A DNA stretch of 64,000 nt from CAJBVW01 sp964457335 (lineage in GTDB: Bacteria > Myxococcota_A > UBA796 > SXON01): the NCBI GenBank assembly GCA_964457335.1, contig CAYWGD010000023.1, positions 1-64,000 on the forward strand. Reading direction: 5' to 3'. The first letter of the stretch is position 1, and each line of letters opens with the position of its first letter. This document shows, one piece after another, positions 36,655 to 45,778 of the stretch. Below the pieces are notes generated by a model. It saw only the letters and a list, made by a program, of their open reading frames with translations, was not told the DNA's origin and searched no databases. The position numbers were made by a program, and so were the translations under genes.

Positions 36655-37724
36655 GCGACACCTCGGCGCGGGGCGCCGGCGTTCGGGGCAGCGGGGGCCG
36701 GCGCGCCGGTGGGACGAAGGGCCTTCGTCCACTCGAACAGCGTCGGGGCGTTGAGGTTGTAGAGGTAGTTGTACTCCGTGAGCGACGTGGACGTACACGC
36801 GCGGCACGGGTTGTCGCCGAGCCGGGCGAACGCCTCGGCGAAGCCGCCCCGGCGCACGTTGATGCCCGAAGCCCCGTCGCCGAGGAGGCCGCACGGCGTC
36901 ACGGTGCCGTCGGGCTGCACGGCGCAGTAGAGCTGCCCGGCCATGCAGTGCACGTCCTCGTGGGGCGCGCTGGACGAGCCGGTGGCGAACGCCGGCCAGG
37001 TGAGCAGGTAGCGGAGCGACTTCTCGCTGGTGCCCACGCGGCGGCCCGCCAGCCGGGCCTCCAGGAGCTTTCGGAGCACCTTCTTCACGCCGTCGTCGGG
37101 GGGCCGGAGCTCGTCGGCGCGCGCGGCGCACAAGAACGGCCGGCGCTGGAGCAGCTGGAAGTTGGCGACGAAGCCCCAGCGGTCGGCGAGATCGAGGACG
37201 GTGTCGACGTCGTCGAGGTTCTCGCGGGTGAGCGTCGTGATCGTGTGGGTGTCGACCCCGCGTCGGGAGGCCTCGGCGATCGCGGCCAGGGCCTGCCGCC
37301 AGGCGCCGGGCTCGCGGTTGTTGTCGTGGGCCGCCTCTCCGCCGTCGAGCGCCACCATGAGGCGCCCGAGGCGCGTCAGCTCGTCGGCGCGGGCCGGGTA
37401 GCGGTAGCCGTTGGTCTCCATCGTGGACCAGATGCCGTGGTCCGCGAGGCGATCGACGATCGCGCCGATGTCCGCCCGGAGGAGCGGCTCGCCGCCGCTG
37501 ATCCCCGCGCGCACCGCCCCGGCCGCCGCCATCGCGTCGACGAGCGCGATCATCTCGGCGGTGTCGAGCTCCTTCTGGGGGTGCAGCGGGATCGAGCAGT
37601 AGCTGCACAACGCGTCGCACCGCGTCGTCACGTAGAGCATCACGGACAGGGGCATGCGGTGCCCCGTCAGCCGGTAGCGCGCGGCGCCGACCCCGCTCTT
37701 GAGGACGGCGGCGCGCCGGCTCAC
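36651..37724 (-). CDS. Radical SAM enzyme with SPASM-type C-terminus (first of pair)
   Basis: GTG 37724 overlaps the aminotransferase stop by 4 nt and gives 357 aa. The motif TTRCDALCSYCSIP binds the radical SAM cluster, and AGISGGEPLLR is the GGEP motif. The C-terminal HCMAGQLYCAVQPDGTVTPCG with NPCRACTS is SPASM/twitch-like. It resembles PqqE/MftC-type enzymes in layout only; no small precursor peptide gene was found next to it. Middle gene of the operon. Confidence 0.87.
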   Translation of the reverse strand: MSRRAAVLKSGVGAARYRLTGHRMPLSVMLYVTTRCDALCSYCSIPLHPQKELDTAEMIALVDAMAAAGAVRAGISGGEPLLRADIGAIVDRLADHGIWSTMETNGYRYPARADELTRLGRLMVALDGGEAAHDNNREPGAWRQALAAIAEASRRGVDTHTITTLTRENLDDVDTVLDLADRWGFVANFQLLQRRPFLCAARADELRPPDDGVKKVLRKLLEARLAGRRVGTSEKSLRYLLTWPAFATGSSSAPHEDVHCMAGQLYCAVQPDGTVTPCGLLGDGASGINVRRGGFAEAFARLGDNPCRACTSTSLTEYNYLYNLNAPTLFEWTKALRPTGAPAPAAPNAGAPRRGVA

Positions 37725-38974
37725 CTGCCGACCTCGAGGACCGCGGAGCGCACGGCCTCCACCATGTGCGCGAGATCCTTCGCGTCGAGGTTGGGGTGCA
37801 CCGGGAGGTGCACCTGCTCGCGCTTGACCTGCGCCGCGTTGGCGCACGGGCGCCGGAACGTGGGGAAGAGCGGGTGATCCGAGCAGTCGTTCATGTACCC
37901 GGTGGTCGTGTCCACGCCGCGCTTGAGCAGGGCCTTCATGAGGCGCTCGCGCCGGGGGTGGTGGATCACGAAGCTCATGTAGATGGGCTCGGCGCCCTCG
38001 GGGTAGGTCGGCACGACGAGGCCGGGCACGTTGGCGAGGTGCTCGTCGAGGTAGCGGCCGTTCCGGACGCGCGCGCCGTTGAGCGCCTCGATCCGCTCGA
38101 TCTGCTTCATCCCGACGGCCGCTTGCACCGCGCGGGGGCGGCTCGTGCGGAAGCTCTTCGGGACCGCGTCGTAGAGCACCTCGGGCTCGCCGAAGCGGTC
38201 GTGGATCGGGTCCTTGCCCACGAGGTTCCCGACACGGATCGCCTGGTGGAGCGTGAAGGGGTACACGAGCGGGTTGGTCGCCACCATCATCGCGAGGCCG
38301 GTCACGGCCTCCTTCGCCGCCTTCTTGAGCTGGGCGGGGCTCGACGAGTCGATCTCGCGGCGCACGAACGACGCCACGGCGTCGTCGTTGGTCGTGATCA
38401 TCGCGCCGGAGAGCGTGGTGATGTTCTTGGTGAGGCCGAAGGTGTAGTAGGCCGCGTCCCCGAGGTTGCCGACGCGGACGCCCTTGTAGCGGGCGCCGGT
38501 GGACTGGGCGCAGTCCTCGATGACCTTGATCCCGTGCTTCTTCGCGACGCGGTTGATCGCGTCCATGTCGCAGGGCGTGCCGTAGAGGTGGGTGGGGACG
38601 ACCGCCTTGGTGCGCGGCGTGATCGCCTCCTCGAAGGCGGCCGGATCGAGCACGTGCGTCGTGAGCCCGATGTCGGCGAAGACCGGCTTGACCCCGGCGG
38701 TCACGGCCATCGACGGGATGGCGAAGTAGGTCAGGCCGGGGATCACGACCTCGTCGCCCGCGCCGATGCCCATCGCCTGCAGGAGCAGGTAGAAGGCGTA
38801 GCGCGCGCTCGGCGTCATGATCGCGTGCTTCGCCCCGATGTAGCTTGCGAACTCCCGCTCGAACCTGCGGACCTCCGGCTCGTCCTCCGGCTGGAGCGCG
38901 AGGTAGCGGGCCGCGACGAAGGCCTCCACCGGCGAGAAGCTGGGGCTGAAACGGGGGATTCGTCCGAGGTACAT
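37721..38974 (-). CDS. DegT/DnrJ/EryC1/StrS aminotransferase
   Basis: A 417-aa PLP enzyme. Visible: AKHAIMTPSARYAFYLLLQA near the N-terminus, the VIEDCAQSTGARYKG stretch with the PLP-contacting Asp, and YYTFGLTKNITTLSGAM with the Schiff-base Lys. The family aminates keto-sugars or cyclitols. It leads a coupled operon with two radical SAM enzymes, a combination that suggests an unusual amino-sugar, aminocyclitol or modified metabolite. A 124-bp divergent spacer separates it from the phosphatase-family lipoprotein gene. Confidence 0.92.
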   Translation of the reverse strand: MYLGRIPRFSPSFSPVEAFVAARYLALQPEDEPEVRRFEREFASYIGAKHAIMTPSARYAFYLLLQAMGIGAGDEVVIPGLTYFAIPSMAVTAGVKPVFADIGLTTHVLDPAAFEEAITPRTKAVVPTHLYGTPCDMDAINRVAKKHGIKVIEDCAQSTGARYKGVRVGNLGDAAYYTFGLTKNITTLSGAMITTNDDAVASFVRREIDSSSPAQLKKAAKEAVTGLAMMVATNPLVYPFTLHQAIRVGNLVGKDPIHDRFGEPEVLYDAVPKSFRTSRPRAVQAAVGMKQIERIEALNGARVRNGRYLDEHLANVPGLVVPTYPEGAEPIYMSFVIHHPRRERLMKALLKRGVDTTTGYMNDCSDHPLFPTFRRPCANAAQVKREQVHLPVHPNLDAKDLAHMVEAVRSAVLEVGR

Positions 38975-39098
38975 GGGTCTTCTGGGAGAGGGTTCGGCGG
39001 CCGGAGGGCGCGCGGTCTATGGGGTGCGGCCCGAAAGTTCAAGCTACAGTGCGGCGCCGCCCGTGTCGCGTAGCCGGGCGCACACCGGGAGAGGGTCG

Positions 39099-41045
39099 AT
39101 GGGGCCGTGGTTGCTGCTGGCGGTGGGCTGCGGCGAGCCGGTCGAGCTCCCCGACCCGACCACGGTTGGTCCGGCGCCCCCGACCCGCGCGCTCGTGCTC
39201 GTCGTGGACGGGGTGCGCACGGACGAGCTCTGCACCACCACGCCGTCCGACGTGACGGGGATCTCCGGCGAGGAGATGGCGCCCGGCCTGTGGGCCACCG
39301 TGGCGCCCGACGGCGTCGTGTCACGCAACGCGCTCGCGACCGGCGCCACGATCACCGCCCCGGCGCACGCGGCGCTGCTCACGGGCCGGCCGGAGGCCTA
39401 CGCCAACCTCGCGATGGACGGCGGACCGGGCCTGTACCGCCCGCTCCTCCCCACGCTCTTCGAGGCGGTGCGGGAGCTCGGCGTCGGCGCCGACGAGGTC
39501 GTGCTCGCCGCCAACACCCAGCTCCTCGAGGGCCTCACGCACAGCGTGCGCTCCGAAGACGGCGCCACCTGGGCCCTCGTGCCCGACCCGGCGGACGCGA
39601 GCACGGCCTCGGACGACGCCGGCGTGCTCGACGCCGTGCGGCGCCGCATCGACGCGGGGCCGCCGCGGCTCCTCGTGGTGAACCTCCACGACGTGGACCG
39701 CGCCGGCCACCACGCCGACGCGCCCGAGTACCCGTCGCGCGTCACCGACGTGGACGCGGAGATCGCCCGCCTCTGGACCTGGATCCGCGCCGAGCACCCC
39801 GCCTACGCCGCGTCCCTGCTCTTCGTCGTGACCGCCGACCACGGCCGCCACCGCCCGGGCGGCGGCGAGGCGTGGCGCAACCACGGCGACGCCTGCCTGG
39901 GCTGCCGGGAGCTCCCGCTCTTTCTGGTCGGTGGAGGCGCGCTCGCCGGGACCGAGCTCGACGTGGCGCCCATCGCCGCGGACCTCACCCCCACGCTCGC
40001 CGCGCACCTCGGCGTGACGATGCCGTGGGCGACGGGGCTCCCGCTGCTCGGCGGCGCGGCGCGCACCGGCGAGATCGCGCTCTCCCGGAGCGGCGGCCTC
40101 GTCGCGACGCAGGTGTGGCGGGCGGATCCGCTGGCGCGGAGCGAGATCGTGGTGGACGGCGCCGTCGTCTCCACGCCCGGCACGCTCGCGGCCGAGTCGC
40201 CGACGGTGCTCGACGGCGCGGTGGACGTGGCCTGCTGGCGCGAGCTCGCGGAGGTCGACGACGCGCTCCCCTGGGTGCCGCGCTGCGCCGTCCGGGACGG
40301 CGGCTGGACCGACATCGGCTTCCCCGTCGACGAGGTCGGCCCCTTCTGGGAGGTCGCGCTGGTCGAGCGCGACGGGGCCGTGTGGGCGGCGTGGCCCGAG
40401 AACCCGCAGGGCGCCGCGGAGGCGGCCGGCACGGGGCTCGCGCTGGCGTCGTGGACCGCGGCGGCCGGCTGGTCGGCCCCCCTGCTGGTGGCCGGCGACT
40501 TCCCGACGGACGTGGCCCTCGCCTCCACCGACGACGGCCTCGTGGCGGCCTTCGGCACGAACCTCCCCGATCCGGGCGGCCGGCACACGCGCCGCGTGCG
40601 GATCGTCGCCTTCACGGTCACGGCGGGCGTCGCGGCGGACACCGGGGCCACCGACCTCGCCGAGGACGGCGCCCGCGTCGAGCTCGGCGCGCTCGCGGCC
40701 GGGGACGGATACGTGCGGGCCGCGATGGTCATCCTGGACGAGCACGGCGCGCGGATCGCCGCCACGAGCGGCGACGGCCGCACCTTCGGCGCCCCGGTGA
40801 CCGTCCCCTCGCCGGGGGTGCCCGCCGCGCACCTCGCGCCCGCCTGGGACGGCGACGAGGTGGTCTGGGTCGCGGAGGACGCCGGCGACAGCCTCCTCTG
40901 CCGCGCCACCCCCGGGGACGCCGACGCCCGCTGCGTCTCCGTGGGGTCGCCGCGCGTGGACTCGTTCGTGGTGACGCCCGGCGGCGCGACCGTGATCCGC
41001 GACACCTCCACCGCGACCTGGGCGCGCGCCGAGGTGACGTGGTGA
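39099..41045 (+). CDS. Alkaline-phosphatase-superfamily lipoprotein (first of tandem pair)
   Basis: A 648-aa exported protein. ATG 39099 follows gggagaggg; MGPWLLLAVGC gives a lipobox Cys at residue 11. The core has the superfamily metal ligands: VLVVDGVRTDE, Thr nucleophile in ATITAPAHAALLTG, NLHDVDRAGHH and VTADHGRHR. The Thr nucleophile and TxPxH context fit nucleotide pyrophosphatase/phosphodiesterase-like members rather than sulfatases. The last 250 residues are beta-rich and may form a propeller. A paralogue follows with a 4-nt overlap. Confidence 0.85.
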   Translation: MGPWLLLAVGCGEPVELPDPTTVGPAPPTRALVLVVDGVRTDELCTTTPSDVTGISGEEMAPGLWATVAPDGVVSRNALATGATITAPAHAALLTGRPEAYANLAMDGGPGLYRPLLPTLFEAVRELGVGADEVVLAANTQLLEGLTHSVRSEDGATWALVPDPADASTASDDAGVLDAVRRRIDAGPPRLLVVNLHDVDRAGHHADAPEYPSRVTDVDAEIARLWTWIRAEHPAYAASLLFVVTADHGRHRPGGGEAWRNHGDACLGCRELPLFLVGGGALAGTELDVAPIAADLTPTLAAHLGVTMPWATGLPLLGGAARTGEIALSRSGGLVATQVWRADPLARSEIVVDGAVVSTPGTLAAESPTVLDGAVDVACWRELAEVDDALPWVPRCAVRDGGWTDIGFPVDEVGPFWEVALVERDGAVWAAWPENPQGAAEAAGTGLALASWTAAAGWSAPLLVAGDFPTDVALASTDDGLVAAFGTNLPDPGGRHTRRVRIVAFTVTAGVAADTGATDLAEDGARVELGALAAGDGYVRAAMVILDEHGARIAATSGDGRTFGAPVTVPSPGVPAAHLAPAWDGDEVVWVAEDAGDSLLCRATPGDADARCVSVGSPRVDSFVVTPGGATVIRDTSTATWARAEVTW

Positions 41046-43060
41046 GGCGCCTCCTCCCGCTCGTGCTGCTCACCGGCTGCAACGGCTGCACCGTCGAGGA
41101 TCCCCTCCCCCCGACCGTGATCGTGCTCGTGCTCGACGGCGTCCGCACCGACGAGTTCTCGACGGCGACGGCCTCCGACCTCACCGGCGTCCCCGGCGAG
41201 GAGTACGCCGACGAGACGTGGCGCACGCTGGTGGGCGAAGGCACCGTCCAGCGCGCCGCGCTCAACCCGGGCATCACGATCACCGCCCCCGCGCACGCCG
41301 CGATGGTGATCGGCCGCGAAGAGCCCTTCGCCAACTTCCCCGTCGACACCGCGCTCGGCGCGGGGCTCTACATCCCCGAGCTCCCGACGATCTTCGAGGA
41401 GGCGCGCGCCCAGCTCGACCTGGAGGAGGACGAGGTCGTGTTCCTCGCGAACACCGAGCTCCTCCTCCCGCTCCAGTCGAGCCTCTTCCCCGGGTACGCG
41501 GGCGGGGCCCGCTACGACCTGCTCATCGACGAGAAGAAGGACGCCCCGGTCAACGACGACGAGCCCGTCATGGAGGCGCTGCTCGAGCTCCTCGACAGCC
41601 GGCCCCGGCTCGTGGTGGTGAACCTCCACGACGTGGACCGCGCCGGCCACTACGGCGACGGCGACGCCTACATCGACGACGTCGACAAGATCGACGGGCT
41701 CCTCGCCGACTTCTGGCAGGCCGTGGAGCGCGACCACCCCGCGCTCCGCGAGAACCTGCTCCTCGTCGTGACCGCCGACCACGGCCGCCACCGCCACGAC
41801 GAGCACGACGGCTGGCACAACCACGGCGACACCTGCACCGGCTGCCGCGAGGTGCCGCTCCTCGTCCTGGGCCCCGCCAAGGCCGGCGAGGAGCGGGACG
41901 ACACCGTCGTGAACATCGACCTCGCGCCCACGATCGCCGCGCACCTCGGCTTCGACCTGCCGTGGGCGGAGGGCCTCCCCTGGGTCGAGGCCTTCGACGG
42001 GCTCGACGGCGCCGCGCGCTCCGGCGAGGTCGAGGTGTCCGCGAGCGGGTCCCACGTCGCGGCCCAGGCCTGGCGCGACGACCGCGACGCGCGCAGCGAG
42101 GTGCTCGTCGACGGCGAGGTGCTCTCCACGCCGGGCACCTACGCCGCGGAGGCGCCCGTGCTCGTCGACGCGACGGACGGCGCGCGCGTGTGCTTCCGGG
42201 AGCTCGACCTCGCGACCGGCGAGGACACCCTCCCCTGGCGCCCGCGCTGCCTCGCGGAGGCCGACGGCGCCTGGTCCGAGATGGGCTTCCCCGACGAGGA
42301 GGTCGGGCCCTTCTTCGAGGTCGCGTTCGTCGAGCGCGACGGGCAGCTCTGGGTCGCGTGGCCGAACAACCCGCACGGGAGCTCCGACATCGGGGTCGAC
42401 GGCGGGATCGGGCTCGCGATCTCGTCGTGGTCGCCCACCGGCGGCTGGACCGACCGCCTCTGGGCGCGGGCGATCTTCCCGACCGACGTGGCCGTCGCGG
42501 CGACCGACCGGGGGCTCGTGACCGCCGTGGGCACGAGCCTCGGCGACCCCGACTACCGCTACAGCCGCCGCATCCGCGTGGTCCCCGTCGACCTCTCGGG
42601 CGAGCCCTACGCCGACGAGGCGACCGACATCACGCTCGAGGGGCTCCTCGGCGAGGGGGGCCGCCCGGAGCGCCCCGCCCTGCGCGCCGAGGGCGACCAC
42701 GTCTGGCTCGCCGCGCTCGGCCACGGGGAGGTGGAGGGCGGCGTCGCGTCCATCGTGGCGACCGTCGAGAGCACCGACGGCGGGCTCAGCTGGGGCGCGC
42801 CCGCGGCGATGCCCGACGCCGGCCCGCCCTTCCCCCACCTCACGCCCGCCTGGGACGGGCCGCTCCTCGTGTGGGCGGTGGCGCCCGACGCGCTGGACGG
42901 CGAGGCCCTCCTCTGCCGCGCGGCCCCCGGGGACGCCGAAGCGGACTGCGTCGGCGTGGGCAGCGCGCGCGTGGACTCGTTCTCCGTGCAGGACGGCGTC
43001 GCGACGGTGTCGCGGGACGCGGGGGTGGGCGCCTGGGAGCGCGTCGTGGTCGCGTGGTGA
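41042..43060 (+). CDS. Alkaline-phosphatase-superfamily lipoprotein (second of tandem pair)
   Basis: A 672-aa paralogue of the preceding gene starting at GTG 41042, coupled to its stop. LPLVLLTGC gives a lipobox Cys. It keeps VLVLDGVRTDE, Thr in GITITAPAHAAMVIG, NLHDVDRAGHYGDGD and VTADHGRHR, and the same HNHGDxCxGCRExPLL segment, so both copies should bind two metals and use Thr. The two share order and motifs over their whole length and clearly arose by tandem duplication. Physiological substrate unknown. Confidence 0.85.
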   Translation: MRRLLPLVLLTGCNGCTVEDPLPPTVIVLVLDGVRTDEFSTATASDLTGVPGEEYADETWRTLVGEGTVQRAALNPGITITAPAHAAMVIGREEPFANFPVDTALGAGLYIPELPTIFEEARAQLDLEEDEVVFLANTELLLPLQSSLFPGYAGGARYDLLIDEKKDAPVNDDEPVMEALLELLDSRPRLVVVNLHDVDRAGHYGDGDAYIDDVDKIDGLLADFWQAVERDHPALRENLLLVVTADHGRHRHDEHDGWHNHGDTCTGCREVPLLVLGPAKAGEERDDTVVNIDLAPTIAAHLGFDLPWAEGLPWVEAFDGLDGAARSGEVEVSASGSHVAAQAWRDDRDARSEVLVDGEVLSTPGTYAAEAPVLVDATDGARVCFRELDLATGEDTLPWRPRCLAEADGAWSEMGFPDEEVGPFFEVAFVERDGQLWVAWPNNPHGSSDIGVDGGIGLAISSWSPTGGWTDRLWARAIFPTDVAVAATDRGLVTAVGTSLGDPDYRYSRRIRVVPVDLSGEPYADEATDITLEGLLGEGGRPERPALRAEGDHVWLAALGHGEVEGGVASIVATVESTDGGLSWGAPAAMPDAGPPFPHLTPAWDGPLLVWAVAPDALDGEALLCRAAPGDAEADCVGVGSARVDSFSVQDGVATVSRDAGVGAWERVVVAW

Positions 43061-43105
43061 GCCCGGTCACGTGAAGATCGGCCCCGGAGAGGCTACAAAG
43101 GGCGC

Positions 43106-43663
43106 ATGGCCGTCCTCGAAATCCTGACCGTCCCGAACCCCGTCCTGACGCGGAAGTGCCGGCTCGTGGGGCCCGGCGAGTTCGGCGAGGATCTCCGCAC
43201 GTTCATCTCGGACCTCGCGGAGACGATGTACGCCGCGCCGGGCGTCGGCCTCGCCGCGCCGCAAGTGGGCGATCTGCGGCGCATCATCGTGGCCGACCCG
43301 GGCAACTCCAAGCGCGAGGAGGACGACGCCGGCCGCCCCAAGCGCCCGCGCTTCGTCGCGATGGTGAACCCGGTGATCCTCGAGGCGAGCCGCGAGAAGA
43401 TCATCTGGGAGGAAGGCTGCCTCTCGGTGCCCGAGTTCAACGAGGACGTGGCCCGGCCGCGGAAGGTCCTCGTGAAGTGGCTCGACGAGACCGGCAAGTC
43501 GAACCAGCAGTGGTTCGAGGGCTACGACGCCGTCGTGATCCAACACGAGATGGACCACCTCGAGGGCACGGTCATCCTCGACAAGGTGTCGAGCCTGAAG
43601 AAGAGCCGCTACCTCAAGAAGGCGCAGAAGGCGCGGTCGCGGGACGAGGTCTTCGCCGAGTAG
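43106..43663 (+). CDS. def: Peptide deformylase
   Basis: A 185-aa metalloenzyme that removes the formyl group from nascent protein N-termini. All three motifs are present: GVGLAAPQVG (residues 46-55), EEGCLSVP with metal ligand Cys105, and QHEMDHLEG with His147, Glu148 and His151. Slightly long at the C-terminus (Lys/Arg-rich). It is followed after 21 bp by fmt, the usual def-fmt pair. Confidence 0.98.
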   Translation: MAVLEILTVPNPVLTRKCRLVGPGEFGEDLRTFISDLAETMYAAPGVGLAAPQVGDLRRIIVADPGNSKREEDDAGRPKRPRFVAMVNPVILEASREKIIWEEGCLSVPEFNEDVARPRKVLVKWLDETGKSNQQWFEGYDAVVIQHEMDHLEGTVILDKVSSLKKSRYLKKAQKARSRDEVFAE

Positions 43664-43684
43664 CGGGGATAGACCCCCGCCACC

Positions 43685-44644
<960 letters not shown>

Positions 44645-44665
44645 AACCGACGCCCCGGAGCCCCC

Positions 44666-45040
44666 ATGCTGCTCGCGTTCCTGCTCGCCTGCGCCACCCC
44701 CTACGTGCCCGACGCCCACGCGAGCAGCTGCGGGTCGATCGGAGACGCGGACCTCCGCTACTACTGCCAGGAGAGCTGCGGCTCGATCTCGGACGCGGAC
44801 CTGCGCTACTTCTGCAACGGCAGCTACGGCTCCATCGGGAACGCGGACCTGCGCTACTACGGCCAGGGCAACTGCGGGTCGATCTCCGACGCCGACCTCC
44901 GCTACTACTGCCAGGGCAACTACGGCTCCATCGGGGACGCGGACCTGCGCTACTACGGGCAGAAGAGCTGCGGCTCCATCGGGAACGCGGACCTGCGCTA
45001 CCTCTGCCAGTCCGGGCGGCGCTACCCGGGGAAGCGGTAG
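44666..45040 (+). CDS. Secreted small protein of six 16-residue repeats with paired cysteines
   Basis: A 124-aa protein: short signal MLLAFLLACATPYV (possible lipobox Cys9), six repeats of 16 residues of the form SCGSIGDADLRYYCQG (residues about 21-116), and a basic tail RRYPGKR. In repeats 1, 2, 4 and 6 positions 2 and 14 are both Cys; in repeats 3 and 5 they are Tyr and Gly. The two positions always change together, which suggests a disulfide within each repeat. I do not recognise the family. It sits between fmt and rpe on the same strand with no functional link. Confidence 0.7.
   Translation: MLLAFLLACATPYVPDAHASSCGSIGDADLRYYCQESCGSISDADLRYFCNGSYGSIGNADLRYYGQGNCGSISDADLRYYCQGNYGSIGDADLRYYGQKSCGSIGNADLRYLCQSGRRYPGKR
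44726..45013 (+). repeat. Six tandem 48-bp coding repeats
   Basis: Six direct units of 48 bp encode the 16-residue repeats of the small secreted protein. Units 3 and 5 form one subtype and units 1, 2, 4 and 6 the other, so the array is 1-1-2-1-2-1. Synonymous differences between units show it is not a brand-new expansion. Confidence 0.85.
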
Positions 45041-45115
45041 CCGACCGTCACGGCCGCGTCTCGGGGCGCGCGGACGCCGGCGGCGTCGGCTAAAGAGGGC
45101 CGCCGAGGAGCCGTC

Positions 45116-45769
45116 ATGACCCAACGCCCGCTCGTCTCCCCGAGCATCCTCTCCGCCGACTTCGCCCGGCTCGGCGCGGAGCTCGACTCGGTCGCCTCCG
45201 CCGACTGGATCCACGTGGACGTGATGGACGGGCGCTTCGTCCCGAACATCACGATCGGGCCCCTGGTCGTCGAGGCCGCGCGCCGATCCACGAAGCTGCC
45301 GCTCGACGTGCACCTGATGATCGTCGAGCCGGACCGCTACCTCGAGGACTTCCGCAAGGCCGGCGCCGACTGGATCACCGTGCACGCCGAGGCCTGCACG
45401 CACCTGGACCGCTCGATCCAGGCGATCAAGCAGACGGGCGCCAAGGCCGGCGTGGCGCTGAACCCGCACACGCCCGAGACGGTGCTCGACTACGTGCTCG
45501 AGGAGCTCGATCTCGTGCTGGTGATGAGCGTGAACCCGGGTTTCGGCGGGCAGTCGCTGATCGAGCGGGTGTTCCCGAAGATCGAGCGGCTGAGGCGGAC
45601 GATCGACCAGCGGGGCCTGGCGACGATCATCGAGGTGGACGGCGGCGTGAAGCCGTCGAACGCGCGCCGCTTCGTGGACGCGGGGGCCGGCGCGCTCGTC
45701 GCGGGCTCGGCGGTGTTCGGGTCGGCCGATCGCGCCGCGGCAATCCGCGCGATCCGTGGCGAAGGATAG
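45116..45769 (+). CDS. rpe: Ribulose-phosphate 3-epimerase
   Basis: A 217-aa TIM-barrel enzyme interconverting ribulose 5-phosphate and xylulose 5-phosphate (pentose phosphate pathway). Motifs: SPSILSADFARLG, HVDVMDGRFVPNITIGP (metal His and catalytic Asp), VMSVNPGFGGQ, and EVDGGVKPSN with the second catalytic Asp. Normal length. The sulfatase-fold gene starts 10 bp downstream. Confidence 0.98.
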   Translation: MTQRPLVSPSILSADFARLGAELDSVASADWIHVDVMDGRFVPNITIGPLVVEAARRSTKLPLDVHLMIVEPDRYLEDFRKAGADWITVHAEACTHLDRSIQAIKQTGAKAGVALNPHTPETVLDYVLEELDLVLVMSVNPGFGGQSLIERVFPKIERLRRTIDQRGLATIIEVDGGVKPSNARRFVDAGAGALVAGSAVFGSADRAAAIRAIRGEG

Positions 45770-45778
45770 GCTGAGCCC

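Noticed and set aside
35479..37724. Peptide-modifying (RiPP) cluster
   Set aside because: SPASM-type enzymes hinted at it, but no short precursor gene, recognition-domain protein, peptidase or exporter lies beside them; the DegT gene fits sugar chemistry better.
44726..45013. 48-bp tandem array as a CRISPR
   Set aside because: Units are contiguous with no spacers and encode a clear 16-residue protein repeat.
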